NCBI GenBank assembly: GCA_009380045.1
Contig: WHSN01000024.1
Coordinates: 1 to 33,398, forward strand
DNA length: 33,398 nucleotides
From: Luteitalea sp.
GTDB lineage: Bacteria; Acidobacteriota; Vicinamibacteria; Vicinamibacterales; CAVVIG01
Reading direction: 5' to 3'
The position numbers were made by a program, and so were the translations under genes. Positions 9,349 to 16,561 of the stretch are shown in pieces. The number at the start of each line of letters is the position of its first letter. Position 1 is the first letter of the stretch. The notes under the pieces are model-generated. The model made no database searches, had not been told where the DNA came from, and saw only the letters and a list, made by a program, of their open reading frames with translations.

Positions 9349-10046
9349 TCCTTGATGCAAGTGACGAGCGACCAGATCCGCGGAATGTTCACCTTTTCGA
9401 TCGATACCGGTTTCAGCTCAGCTTGAGCCAGGAACCCGGGCAGATCCAGATCGGCGGCGAAGCCGATGTGCACGGTGAACGGCGAGATGGTGCGCTCGAT
9501 CGAGGCAAACAACGGGTTGGCGCTGCGGAAGTGGTTGAGGATGATGATCCGGCCGCCGGGCTTGCAGACGCGACTCATTTCGCGCGCCACCGCCACCGGA
9601 TCCGGCACCACGCTCACCAGGTACGGAGCGTAGACGATGTCGAACGTGCAGTCGCCGAACTTGATGTCGGCCGCATCCATCTCGAGCAGCCGCACGTTGC
9701 GGATGCCTTTCCGGGCAATCCGATCGCGCGCCTTCTCGAGCATCGAGCTCGACAGGTCGATGCCGGTGACCGTGCAGTCGCGCGGGTACAGCCCGGCGTT
9801 GATGCCGGTGCCGACGCCGACCTCCAGCACCTGGTCGCCGCGCCCGATGTCCATGCGCTGGATTGCCTGCACGCGTCCTGCATGCAGTGTCGGGCCAAAT
9901 GTGAAGTCGTACACCGACGCCAGCTTCTCGTAGACGCCGTTGACGAAGTCGTTCTCAACCACGGTTACGGATAAGGCACGCGTAGCCGCGTCCGACCCCA
10001 TGAGCTCGTCGTGCTCGGCCGGACGATGCGGCTCAAATAACGCCAT
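9345..10046 (-). CDS. SAM-dependent methyltransferase, PmtA (phosphatidylethanolamine N-methyltransferase)-like
   Basis: A 233-residue class I methyltransferase. The start region VYEKLASVYDFTFGPTL is like the N-terminus of bacterial PmtA/UbiE-type enzymes, followed by VLEVGVGTGIN (motif I), GIDLSSSML (motif II) and the post-I loop. PmtA converts phosphatidylethanolamine to phosphatidylcholine at the membrane. Assignment to PmtA rather than another lipid or quinone methyltransferase is tentative. The ATG at 10046 has a GAGG eight bases upstream. It is the first gene of the minus-strand unit and its stop overlaps the start of the GT83-like gene, which supports a shared envelope-lipid role. Confidence 0.75.
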   Translation of the reverse strand: MALFEPHRPAEHDELMGSDAATRALSVTVVENDFVNGVYEKLASVYDFTFGPTLHAGRVQAIQRMDIGRGDQVLEVGVGTGINAGLYPRDCTVTGIDLSSSMLEKARDRIARKGIRNVRLLEMDAADIKFGDCTFDIVYAPYLVSVVPDPVAVAREMSRVCKPGGRIIILNHFRSANPLFASIERTISPFTVHIGFAADLDLPGFLAQAELKPVSIEKVNIPRIWSLVTCIKE

Positions 10047-10110
10047 TTCGTAGCCTCAGCTGATGCTACACAGTTTGAAGGACTTACGTGACATCCACCT
10101 ATTGATAGCC

Positions 10111-10131
10111 GGCACGCGTGCCTGCGGCACG
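10111..10131. repeat. overlapping palindrome and hairpin in the leader of the methyltransferase operon
   Basis: Bases 10111-10122 form a perfect 12-base palindrome (GGCACGCGTGCC). Its right half, 10117-10122, can instead pair with 10126-10131 across a 3-base loop. The two structures exclude each other. They sit between the proposed -10 and the PmtA-like gene, at the very start of the predicted transcript. No T-tract follows on either strand, so a terminator is unlikely. An operator or a stabilising 5' hairpin is possible. Confidence 0.4.
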
Positions 10132-10139
10132 AACGAGCG

Positions 10140-10168
10140 ACTATACCTCTGGAATCTAGCGAAGTCCA
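10140..10168 (-). promoter_or_regulatory. candidate sigma70-type promoter of the PmtA-like operon
   Basis: On the minus strand TGGACT (10163-10168) is followed after exactly 17 bases by TATAGT (10140-10145), 4/6 and 5/6 matches to consensus. The -35 lies within the last codons of the upstream methyltransferase/reductase gene. The leader would be roughly 87 bases and carry the hairpin at 10111-10131. Confidence 0.35.
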
Positions 10169-11994
10169 TCCACCACGGCCAGAGCCGCGTCGATATTGCC
10201 CGACTGCGTCGATACCTGGATGCCCTGCACAGCCGTCCGCAGCCGGGCGGCAATCTCCCGGGCAATGGCGATTCCTTCGGCCCTCGCCGCGTCCTTGCCG
10301 TCGGCGCGCCGCATCCGCTCCATCAGCGCGTCCGGCACCCGGACGCCGGGCACCTCGTTCGCCATGAACTCGGCATTCCGTGCGCTATCGAAGGGAAAGA
10401 CACCCGCGACGATCGGCAGCCGGGCCGACTCGAGGCGCTTCAGGACCCGCTCGAAGCTCGCAACATCGAAGATCGGCCGTGTGACCACGAGCTCGGCCCC
10501 GGCTTCAACCTTGTAGTCGAATCGTCTGAGCTCCTCGTCGATGTTCGCGGCCGCCGGGTTCACCCAGACCCCCACGTGAAAGCCGGTTGGCGCGCCGATC
10601 GCCTGGCCGCCCACATCACAGCCACGATTGAGCCGCGTGACGACGTTGGTGAGCCCGATCGAGTCGACGTCGAAGACCGCCGTGGCGTCGGGATAGTCGC
10701 CGACGCGTCCCGGATCGCCGGTGACGAGCAGCAGGTTGCGCAGCCCCATGGCGTGGGCACCGAGCAGGTCGGATTGAATGCCAACCAGGTTGCGGTCGCG
10801 ACAGGCATAGTGCATCAGGGTCTCGATCCCGGCCTGCTGCTCGATCAGCACCGCCAGCGAGAGCGCACTCAACCGCGCGCCGGATCGCTGACCGTCGGGA
10901 ATGCTGATGACGTCCACGCCGTTCCGCTTGAGCTCGCGGGCGAGCTGGACCGCCGGGTCGGCGTCGAACCCGCGCGGCGGCAACAGCTCGACGCCGATGA
11001 CGAACCGTCCTCGCGCGAGCTCGCCGGCGAAGCGCGATTTCTGTTCACGCGGCACCGGCGGCGCCATGATTGGCGGCGCCTGGCGGACCGGCGCCGATCT
11101 GACCGCGGGCGACACCGCAGCGGCGGCGGCGCCTCGAACCGCTGCCTTGATCTGCCGGATGTGCTCGGGCGTCGTGCCACAGCATCCACCCACCACACCG
11201 ACGTTGTGCAGGATGAAGCGCCTGGCGTACGACGCCATGTACTCGGGCGAGCACAGGTAGATGTTCCGTCCTTCCACGTCGCGCGGCTTGCCGGCGTTGG
11301 GCTGCGCGGAGAGGCGCACGCGTGTCACCGCTTCCATGCGCTCGATCGTCTCGAGCATCGGGGCCGGACCGACGGCGCAGTTCACGCCGATCACCGTCGC
11401 GCCCCGCTTCTCGAGCTCGGGCGCGAACCGCTCCGGCGGCGTGCCGTCGAGCGTGTTCCCGTCTTCCTCGGTGGTCATCTGCGCGACGATCGGCAGGTCC
11501 GACACCGACCGCACCGCGTCGATCGCCGCGCCAATCTCGTTCAGGTCGCGAAACGTCTCCAGGATGAACAGATCGACGCCACCCTCGAGCAGGGCGTTCA
11601 CCTGTTCCCGGAAGTAGTCGCTCGCTTCGTCGACTCCGGTTTTGCCCCAGGGCTCGATGCGGATGCCGAGCGGACCGATCGAGCCAGCCACATAAGCCCG
11701 GCCGACCGCCGCCCGGCGCGCGATCTGCGCACCGGCAATGTTCACGTCGCGCAGCCGGTCGGCGAGGCCGAACGATCCCAGCTTGATCCGGTTGGCGCCG
11801 AACGTGTTGGTCTCGACGACATCGGCCCCGGCACTGACGTACTCGTGATGCACGCTTTCGACGAGCTCCGCCTGGGTGAGGTTCATCGCGTCGAAGCTCT
11901 TGTTGATGAAGACACCGCGCGCGTACAGCATGGTCCCCATCGCGCCGTCGCACACCAGGACCCGCTCGGCCAGGGCGTCAGTAAATTTGGTCAT
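10156..11994 (-). CDS. bifunctional homocysteine S-methyltransferase / 5,10-methylenetetrahydrofolate reductase
   Basis: A 612-residue fusion like YitJ of Bacillus. Residues about 1-285 are a homocysteine S-methyltransferase TIM barrel: DGAMGTML near the N-terminus, and a zinc site formed by Cys206 (GVNCAVGP) with Cys271-Cys272 (GGCCGTTP). After an Ala/Pro-rich linker, residues from about 312 to the end are a MetF-type FAD-binding barrel (FVIGVELLPPRG, SIPDGQRSGAR, LLLVTGDPG). The enzyme links reduction of methylene-THF to methionine formation or homocysteine recycling in the cytoplasm. The first codons ATGACCAAA are themselves part of the upstream 7-8 base repeat array. No SAM or cobalamin riboswitch was recognised in the upstream gap. 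Confidence 0.93.
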   Translation of the reverse strand: MTKFTDALAERVLVCDGAMGTMLYARGVFINKSFDAMNLTQAELVESVHHEYVSAGADVVETNTFGANRIKLGSFGLADRLRDVNIAGAQIARRAAVGRAYVAGSIGPLGIRIEPWGKTGVDEASDYFREQVNALLEGGVDLFILETFRDLNEIGAAIDAVRSVSDLPIVAQMTTEEDGNTLDGTPPERFAPELEKRGATVIGVNCAVGPAPMLETIERMEAVTRVRLSAQPNAGKPRDVEGRNIYLCSPEYMASYARRFILHNVGVVGGCCGTTPEHIRQIKAAVRGAAAAAVSPAVRSAPVRQAPPIMAPPVPREQKSRFAGELARGRFVIGVELLPPRGFDADPAVQLARELKRNGVDVISIPDGQRSGARLSALSLAVLIEQQAGIETLMHYACRDRNLVGIQSDLLGAHAMGLRNLLLVTGDPGRVGDYPDATAVFDVDSIGLTNVVTRLNRGCDVGGQAIGAPTGFHVGVWVNPAAANIDEELRRFDYKVEAGAELVVTRPIFDVASFERVLKRLESARLPIVAGVFPFDSARNAEFMANEVPGVRVPDALMERMRRADGKDAARAEGIAIAREIAARLRTAVQGIQVSTQSGNIDAALAVVDGLR

Positions 11995-12234
11995 TGGGTC
12001 ATGGGGTCAATTGGGTCATTTGGTCATTGGTCATTGGTCATTGGTCATTGGTCATTGGGTCATCTGGTCATCTGGTCGTTCAGCCGTAGCTCGTCACCTC
12101 ATCAGTTCGTCTCATACTGATCCGATCAATGGCTAGAATGGCCAAATCCCAAATGATCAGATGACTAAATTACCGAATGACGCAATGACCAGATGACCAG
12201 ATGACCAGATGACCAAATGACCCAATGACCAGAT
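11989..12234. repeat. pair of inverted heptamer/octamer repeat arrays
   Basis: The gap between the phosphoesterase and the methyltransferase/reductase is built of short repeats. The left array, 11989-12077, has 11 units plus a partial one of GGTCATT, with 7-, 8- and 9-base variants (GGTCATTG, GGTCATCT). The right array, 12152-12234, carries the complement as ATGACC plus two variable bases, in about eight clear units. The 75 bases between are non-repetitive. The arrays could fold into a long imperfect hairpin in RNA of either strand. The start codon of the downstream minus-strand gene lies in the outer unit of the left array. There are no CRISPR-like spacers. Confidence 0.9.
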
Positions 12235-12238
12235 TCTC

Positions 12239-12934
12239 TTACGTGTCGAACCGTTCACACCGGAACGTCTCGGCGTCGACCAGGAGATAGGACCTGGTGA
12301 CCACATCGAGGCCGACCGAGCGGACGCCCTGGCGCACCGAGTCGGTGAACTCGTGATGGTGTCCGAACAGATGCAGGCGCGGGCGCATCGATGTGAGCAC
12401 CTCGTTGATCACGGTCTTGCCGGCATCGATGCGACGTCCGGCCGGATAAAACGGCCGCGGGGCCTCGTGAGTGAGGAACAGATCCACGCTGGTCAGCCCC
12501 TTGCAGCTGAGGACCTCGTCGCGGACGAAGTGCCGCCGCTTGTCATCGCGACTCTTGCCGAGCTTCAGGGACGTGCTCGCGACCCGTCGGCCCCGGGACG
12601 CCGGCAGCGCCGTCGGCGACGTGTGGTACCAGCTCGGCGCAAACGTCCCGCCCAGGGCGGCGACGCGCCACGGGCCGACCGCGAACGGACCGCCGTTCGG
12701 CAGATAGTGCAGCGTGCCGGCCAGCGGCCGGCCGGCCACAGCTTCAGCGATGATGTCAAAGTCTTCGTTGTTCCCCTTGATCCAATACAGCGGCCGGACC
12801 GGAGTGAAATATTCGCCGTCGTTGCTGGCGACGTCGCCGACCTGGACCCACAATGGAACCTCGGGGTGCCGCGTCATGATGTCCTGGACAGTGTCGAAGG
12901 CGCCGTGAATGTCGCCTAGTGCACCGATCTGCAT
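12239..12934 (-). CDS. metallophosphoesterase (calcineurin-like)
   Basis: A 231-residue soluble protein with the full set of metal ligands of the calcineurin-like fold: GDIHG at 7-11, GDVAS, GNNED, a His in FLTHEAP, and GHHHE near the C-terminus. Such enzymes hydrolyse phosphomonoesters, phosphodiesters or nucleotides with two metal ions; the substrate is not visible. The ATG at 12934 places the first strand MQIGALGDIHG at the start as usual. Longer upstream readings are shadow of nuoI. The TAA stop abuts the right repeat array. Confidence 0.88.
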   Translation of the reverse strand: MQIGALGDIHGAFDTVQDIMTRHPEVPLWVQVGDVASNDGEYFTPVRPLYWIKGNNEDFDIIAEAVAGRPLAGTLHYLPNGGPFAVGPWRVAALGGTFAPSWYHTSPTALPASRGRRVASTSLKLGKSRDDKRRHFVRDEVLSCKGLTSVDLFLTHEAPRPFYPAGRRIDAGKTVINEVLTSMRPRLHLFGHHHEFTDSVRQGVRSVGLDVVTRSYLLVDAETFRCERFDT

Positions 12935-13022
12935 CTCAGTCGCACAGGTCGATGCGGCAGGACGCGGTGCGCTGGTGAGCGGATCGTCGCGACGCGCCCG
13001 GCCCGGCCTGGCCCACCCCGGC

Positions 13023-13478
13023 TCACCGGCTCTGCTGCGCGAGAGCCGGCGCCCCGGTTGTGGCGGGCACGAGCAGATCGGCTTTGTCCCAGACGAAATC
13101 GTCCTTGCTGTACACGGCCAGCTCGTAGTCCTTGCCCATGAATACGGCGCCGACCGGGCAGGCCTCCTCGCAGTATCCGCAGAAGATGCAGCGGGTCTTG
13201 TGAATCTGATAGACCGACGCGTAGCGCGGACCGGCCTGCACCGTGCCGTCGTTCTCCGCCGCCTCGAGATAAATCGCGTCCGCCGGGCACGCCACCGAAC
13301 ACAGCCCGCAGGCGACGCACTTCTCGAGGCCGTTCTCATCGCGCATCAGCACCTGTTTGCCGCGCCATTTCGGGAACATCGGAACCTTCTGCTCCGGGTA
13401 GTTCACGGTGATGGGCTTCTTGAACAGGTGTTTCAGCGTGGTGGCGAAGCCGATGATGAACGGGCCGATGACAGCCAT
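13023..13478 (-). CDS. nuoI: NADH-quinone oxidoreductase subunit I (NuoI), 2x[4Fe-4S] ferredoxin
   Basis: A 151-residue protein with two CxxCxxCxxxCP clusters: Cys54/57/60/64 and Cys97/100/103/107. These bind the N6a and N6b iron-sulfur clusters that pass electrons toward quinone in complex I. The N-terminal hydrophobic segment and the KPITVNYPEQ stretch are typical of NuoI. No other nuo gene is nearby, so either the complex I genes are scattered or this is an extra copy. The Ala/Pro-rich last 20 residues are not conserved. The start fits: the -10 hexamer lies only seven bases upstream, so the mRNA may be leaderless. It is divergent from the histidine kinase gene. Confidence 0.9.
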   Translation of the reverse strand: MAVIGPFIIGFATTLKHLFKKPITVNYPEQKVPMFPKWRGKQVLMRDENGLEKCVACGLCSVACPADAIYLEAAENDGTVQAGPRYASVYQIHKTRCIFCGYCEEACPVGAVFMGKDYELAVYSKDDFVWDKADLLVPATTGAPALAQQSR

Positions 13479-13485
13479 TGCTCTC

Positions 13486-13514
13486 AGTTTACCCGGCCGG
13501 TAACATCAAGTCTA
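13486..13514 (-). promoter_or_regulatory. candidate promoter of nuoI
   Basis: On the minus strand TAGACT (13509-13514) and TAAACT (13486-13491) are spaced by 17 bases. The -10 ends seven bases before the ATG, so transcription would start at or next to the start codon. The 43-base gap must also hold the divergent kinase promoter; TAACAT at 13501-13506 on the plus strand is a weak candidate. Confidence 0.45.
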
Positions 13515-13521
13515 TTCAAGG

Positions 13522-14844
13522 ATGCCCGAAGCAACGCTACTCTCCGCCGAGCAGGTGCTGCTCACGACCCTGGTCGTGAAGCTGGCGGTGATGGCGGCGC
13601 TGGCCACCATGCTGGTTCGCTACCGGCGTTTCCGCCACATCCTCATCTTCGAACGGCGCGACTGGCCGGATCGCCTGGTGTTCGTCCTTGCGCTCGGGCT
13701 CCCGCTGACGGCCGGAGTCGCCTCCCGCCTGCTGCTCAATTACAACGCCGCTGACTTGACGCTCGAAGGCGCGTTTCTCGCCGGTCTCATCGCCGGACCC
13801 TATGCGGGCGCGATCGTCGGACTGATGGTCGGCCTGCCCCCGCTGGGGAACGGCGAGGTGATTGCGCTGCCGTTCGCCGTGGGATGCGGCTTCGCCGGCG
13901 GCGGCCTGCGCGAGCTCTGCCCCAAGGAAGCGATCTGGCACTTCTCACCCTTCGTCGTCACCCGTTTGCCGGCCCGCGGCTGGCAGATGCTGCGCACCCG
14001 CCGCATCGACTGGCATGTGGTGCTGCTCTTCGCGCCGGTCGCGCTCGAGTTGCTCCGCCAGACCCTCGGCGCGCGGTGGAGCGAACACCAACGGCTCTTC
14101 TACGCCGAACCGAACCCGTTCTGGACCCTCGCCGTGATCCTGCTGGCGACGGTGCTGGCCGTCGCCACGCCGATCAAGATCTGGAACAACGCCCGGATCG
14201 AGCACCGGCTCGAGGAACAGGAGAAACTGCTGCTCGCGGCGCGAATCGAGGCGCTCGCCAGTCAAATCAACCCGCACTTTCTGTTCAACACGCTGACGTC
14301 CATCTCGTCCCTCATCCGCACACAGCCCGAGACCGCCCGCATGCTGATTACGAAACTGTCCGGCCTCCTCCGCCGATTGATGCGGAGCACCGACCATTTC
14401 GTCTCGCTGCGTGAGGAGCTGCAATCGATCGACGAGTATCTGGACATCGAGGTCGTGCGATTCGGGCCGCAGCTGCGGGTCGAGAAGGACATCAGCCCGG
14501 AGACGCTCGATTTCATCGTGCCGAGCATGATCCTTCAGCCGCTCGTGGAGAACTCGATCAAACATGGGCTGTCCCGCAAGGTCGGCGGCGGACGCATTAC
14601 CATCAGGACCGTACGGCGGGGAAATCGCGCCCTCATCGAAGTGGTGGACGATGGGGCCGGGATGACGGAGGAGGCGCTCGAAGACGCCTTCGCCGGCGGC
14701 ATAGGACTCAGCAATGTGAACGAACGGCTGCGAACGATCTACGGCGCCGCCTGCGGACTGAACCTGACGAGCGTGCCAGGACTTGGCACGTCCGTGAGTG
14801 TGGAGATTCCCGAGCTGACATGGCCGGAGCGGGCGACAGCATGA
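13522..14844 (+). CDS. LytS-type sensor histidine kinase
   Basis: A 440-residue membrane kinase. Residues about 8-220 hold hydrophobic segments including the 5TMR-LYT-like motif GLIAGPYAGAIVGLMVGLPP. The cytoplasmic part is a His_kinase (PF06580-type) domain: the phosphorylated His is His252 in INPHFLFNTL. Then come the N-box LVENSIKHG, G-box DDGAGM, and GIGLSNVNERL. It probably senses a membrane or cell-wall signal and phosphorylates the LytTR regulator encoded 66 bases downstream. The ATG is preceded closely by AAGG, an unusually short spacing, so initiation may be leaderless or the exact start uncertain. Confidence 0.93.
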   Translation: MPEATLLSAEQVLLTTLVVKLAVMAALATMLVRYRRFRHILIFERRDWPDRLVFVLALGLPLTAGVASRLLLNYNAADLTLEGAFLAGLIAGPYAGAIVGLMVGLPPLGNGEVIALPFAVGCGFAGGGLRELCPKEAIWHFSPFVVTRLPARGWQMLRTRRIDWHVVLLFAPVALELLRQTLGARWSEHQRLFYAEPNPFWTLAVILLATVLAVATPIKIWNNARIEHRLEEQEKLLLAARIEALASQINPHFLFNTLTSISSLIRTQPETARMLITKLSGLLRRLMRSTDHFVSLREELQSIDEYLDIEVVRFGPQLRVEKDISPETLDFIVPSMILQPLVENSIKHGLSRKVGGGRITIRTVRRGNRALIEVVDDGAGMTEEALEDAFAGGIGLSNVNERLRTIYGAACGLNLTSVPGLGTSVSVEIPELTWPERATA

Positions 14845-14910
14845 CCGGCAGTCGCGCCTCACGGGCGCCCGTTCGGTGGTGCGGTCGTGCGCGTGGCTGA
14901 CGTCGACTCG

Positions 14911-15726
14911 ATGGAGCTGCGCACGGTGCTCGTGGACGACGAGCAGCTGGCGCGCGACGAGCTCAGCTATCTGCTGGCCCAGCTCGGGGGCGTGGAGGTG
15001 ATCGGCCATGCGGGCAACGGCGTCGAGGCGCTCGCGACGATCGATCGGCTGCAGCCGGACCTGGTGTTTCTCGACGTGCAGATGCCAGGGCTCACCGGAT
15101 TCGAGGTCGCGCGGCGCATCATCGATGGCGGGCCGACCTCACACGTGGTCTTCGTGACCGCGTTCGATCAGTATGCGATCGAGGCATTCGAAGTGAATGC
15201 CGTCGACTACCTGCTGAAACCTGTGGATCCGTCACGGCTCGAGGTGACGCTGCAGCGGGCCCGCCGGCGCATCTCGTTCGAGCGGATGAACGGGCAGGCA
15301 GGCGCGCCGGGCAATCGTGGTCTCCATACCGGCCTGAGCAACGACCAGCTCGAGAAGGTCGTGCAGCTCGTCGCCGAGCGTCAGAGCCGGCGAGAGCGGC
15401 TGGCAATCAAGGTCGGCGACCGTTTCATGCTCGTTCTGGCTGACGAGATTGTGTTCGCGTCGCTTGCCGACGAAAGCGTCACGGTCATCACCACTCAGCA
15501 CACCGGAACGTCGAACTACCGGACGCTGGACGAGCTGCAGGCGCGCCTCGACCCGGCGGTATTCTGGCGCGTCCATCGATCCCATCTTGTGAACATCAAC
15601 AAGATCAAGGAGATAGTCCCTTGGTTCAGTCGGAATTACATCCTGAGGATGAAAGACGAGAAGGCGACGGAAATTCCGGTCAGCCGCACGCAGACGCGGC
15701 GCCTGCGGGAGTATTTGAAGTTGTAG
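14911..15726 (+). CDS. LytTR-family response regulator
   Basis: A 271-residue DNA-binding regulator, partner of the kinase just upstream. The receiver domain occupies residues 1-120: acidic VDDEQ near the N-terminus, the phospho-acceptor Asp55 in VFLDVQMPG, the conserved Thr/Lys region (FVTAFD, LLKPVD). A linker leads to the C-terminal LytTR domain (about 165-270), with FWRVHRSHLVNINKI and the final VSRTQTRRLREYL. I choose the ATG at 14911 because receivers normally start at this strand. A GTG at 14887 with GGTGG upstream would add eight residues. The last 106 bases overlap the reading frame of signal peptidase I. Confidence 0.93.
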   Translation: MELRTVLVDDEQLARDELSYLLAQLGGVEVIGHAGNGVEALATIDRLQPDLVFLDVQMPGLTGFEVARRIIDGGPTSHVVFVTAFDQYAIEAFEVNAVDYLLKPVDPSRLEVTLQRARRRISFERMNGQAGAPGNRGLHTGLSNDQLEKVVQLVAERQSRRERLAIKVGDRFMLVLADEIVFASLADESVTVITTQHTGTSNYRTLDELQARLDPAVFWRVHRSHLVNINKIKEIVPWFSRNYILRMKDEKATEIPVSRTQTRRLREYLKL

Positions 15727-16520
15727 ACCTCGAGGACTTCTCGGCGCCTCCGTCCGCGCAGGAATTCGACCCGAGCACATCCGGGCCAGAGCTCGCCCCG
15801 AGCGCAGCCGGTCCAGAGCCTGTCCCGGGCGCATCCGCCCCCGATCTCGCCCCGAGCGCGTCCGCACAGGAGCTCGCCCCAGGCGCATCCAGGCCAGAGT
15901 CCGCCCCGAGCGCGCCCGCACCCGATCTCGCAGCACTGCCGGCCCTCACCGAAGCGGTTGCACAGGATGCCGGGGCACGGAGGACGAGCGCCGCTCAACG
16001 GTTCGCGCATGTGCAGGAAGAGCTGGTGGCCTGGCTCAAGACGCTCGTCTCGGCCGCGGTCTACGCGATTCTCATTGTCACGTTCGGCTTTCAGGTGGCG
16101 CGCGTCGAGGGCCAGAGCATGGCACCGACGCTCGAGGACCAGGACCGCTTGATCGTGAACAAGCTGGTGTACCGGATCGGCGAGCCGCGGCGCGGCGACA
16201 TCGTGATGCTCTACTACCCGCTCAACCCGGACAAGTCGTTCGTCAAGCGGGTGATTGCCGAAGAGGGTGACAGCGTGCGGATCGTCGAGGGACGTGTCTA
16301 CGTGAACGATGTGCCGCTGCACGACGAATACGTGCCGAGCGAATACCGCAGTCACGACGACTGGGGACCGGAGGTCATTCCTGACGGCTACTACTTCGTG
16401 ATGGGCGACCACCGGAACAACAGCTCGGACAGCCGCCACTGGGGCATGGTCCCGAAGAAGTACATCATCGGGAAGGTGCAGGTGCGCTGGTGGCCGGTGC
16501 CGACGGCGCGGGTCTTCTGA
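15621..16520 (+). CDS. lepB: signal peptidase I with N-terminal repeat extension
   Basis: Membrane protease that removes signal peptides from exported proteins. In the 299-residue reading, the membrane helix (WLKTLVSAAVYAILIV) lies at about 136-152. Catalytic Ser166 is in VEGQSMAPTL and Lys209 in FVKRVIAEEGD; box E GDHRNNSSDSR is near the C-terminus. The catalytic part has normal size. The 130 residues before it are unusual: seven 9-residue Pro/Ala/Ser-rich repeats (15756-15944). The frame opens with a TTG at 15621, inside the response regulator gene. The next in-frame start is a GTG at 16011, which would give a 169-residue enzyme without the repeats. The product is certain; the start is not. 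Confidence 0.93.
   Translation: MVQSELHPEDERREGDGNSGQPHADAAPAGVFEVVDLEDFSAPPSAQEFDPSTSGPELAPSAAGPEPVPGASAPDLAPSASAQELAPGASRPESAPSAPAPDLAALPALTEAVAQDAGARRTSAAQRFAHVQEELVAWLKTLVSAAVYAILIVTFGFQVARVEGQSMAPTLEDQDRLIVNKLVYRIGEPRRGDIVMLYYPLNPDKSFVKRVIAEEGDSVRIVEGRVYVNDVPLHDEYVPSEYRSHDDWGPEVIPDGYYFVMGDHRNNSSDSRHWGMVPKKYIIGKVQVRWWPVPTARVF
15756..15944 (+). repeat. 27-base tandem repeat, seven units, in the lepB 5' region
   Basis: Seven in-frame 27-base units encode AQEFDPSTS, GPELAPSAA, GPEPVPGAS, APDLAPSAS, AQELAPGAS, RPESAPSAP and APDLAALPA. Because the unit length is a multiple of three, reading frames on both strands stay open across it, which creates false ORFs on the minus strand. Units have diverged at a few bases each, so the array is not brand new. 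It would encode a flexible acidic/proline-rich cytoplasmic tail on signal peptidase I. Confidence 0.85.
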
Positions 16521-16561
16521 GGAGCGGGGATCAGGGATCGGGATCAGGTCGCAATTCGCAC

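Noticed and set aside
10111-10131. Rho-independent terminator
   Set aside because: There is no T-tract on either strand after the stem.
10063-12120. 685-codon plus-strand ORF
   Set aside because: It lies opposite the methyltransferase/reductase, has shadow-like composition (Arg, His, Asp rich) and runs into the repeat array.
11989-12234. CRISPR array
   Set aside because: Units are only 7-9 bases with no spacers, and there are no cas genes.
11995-12238. SAM or cobalamin riboswitch before the methionine-synthesis fusion gene
   Set aside because: The region is tandem repeats with no recognisable aptamer core.
15232-15949. Minus-strand ORFs across the lepB repeat
   Set aside because: The 27-base period keeps all frames open. 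The regulator and signal peptidase on the plus strand explain the region.
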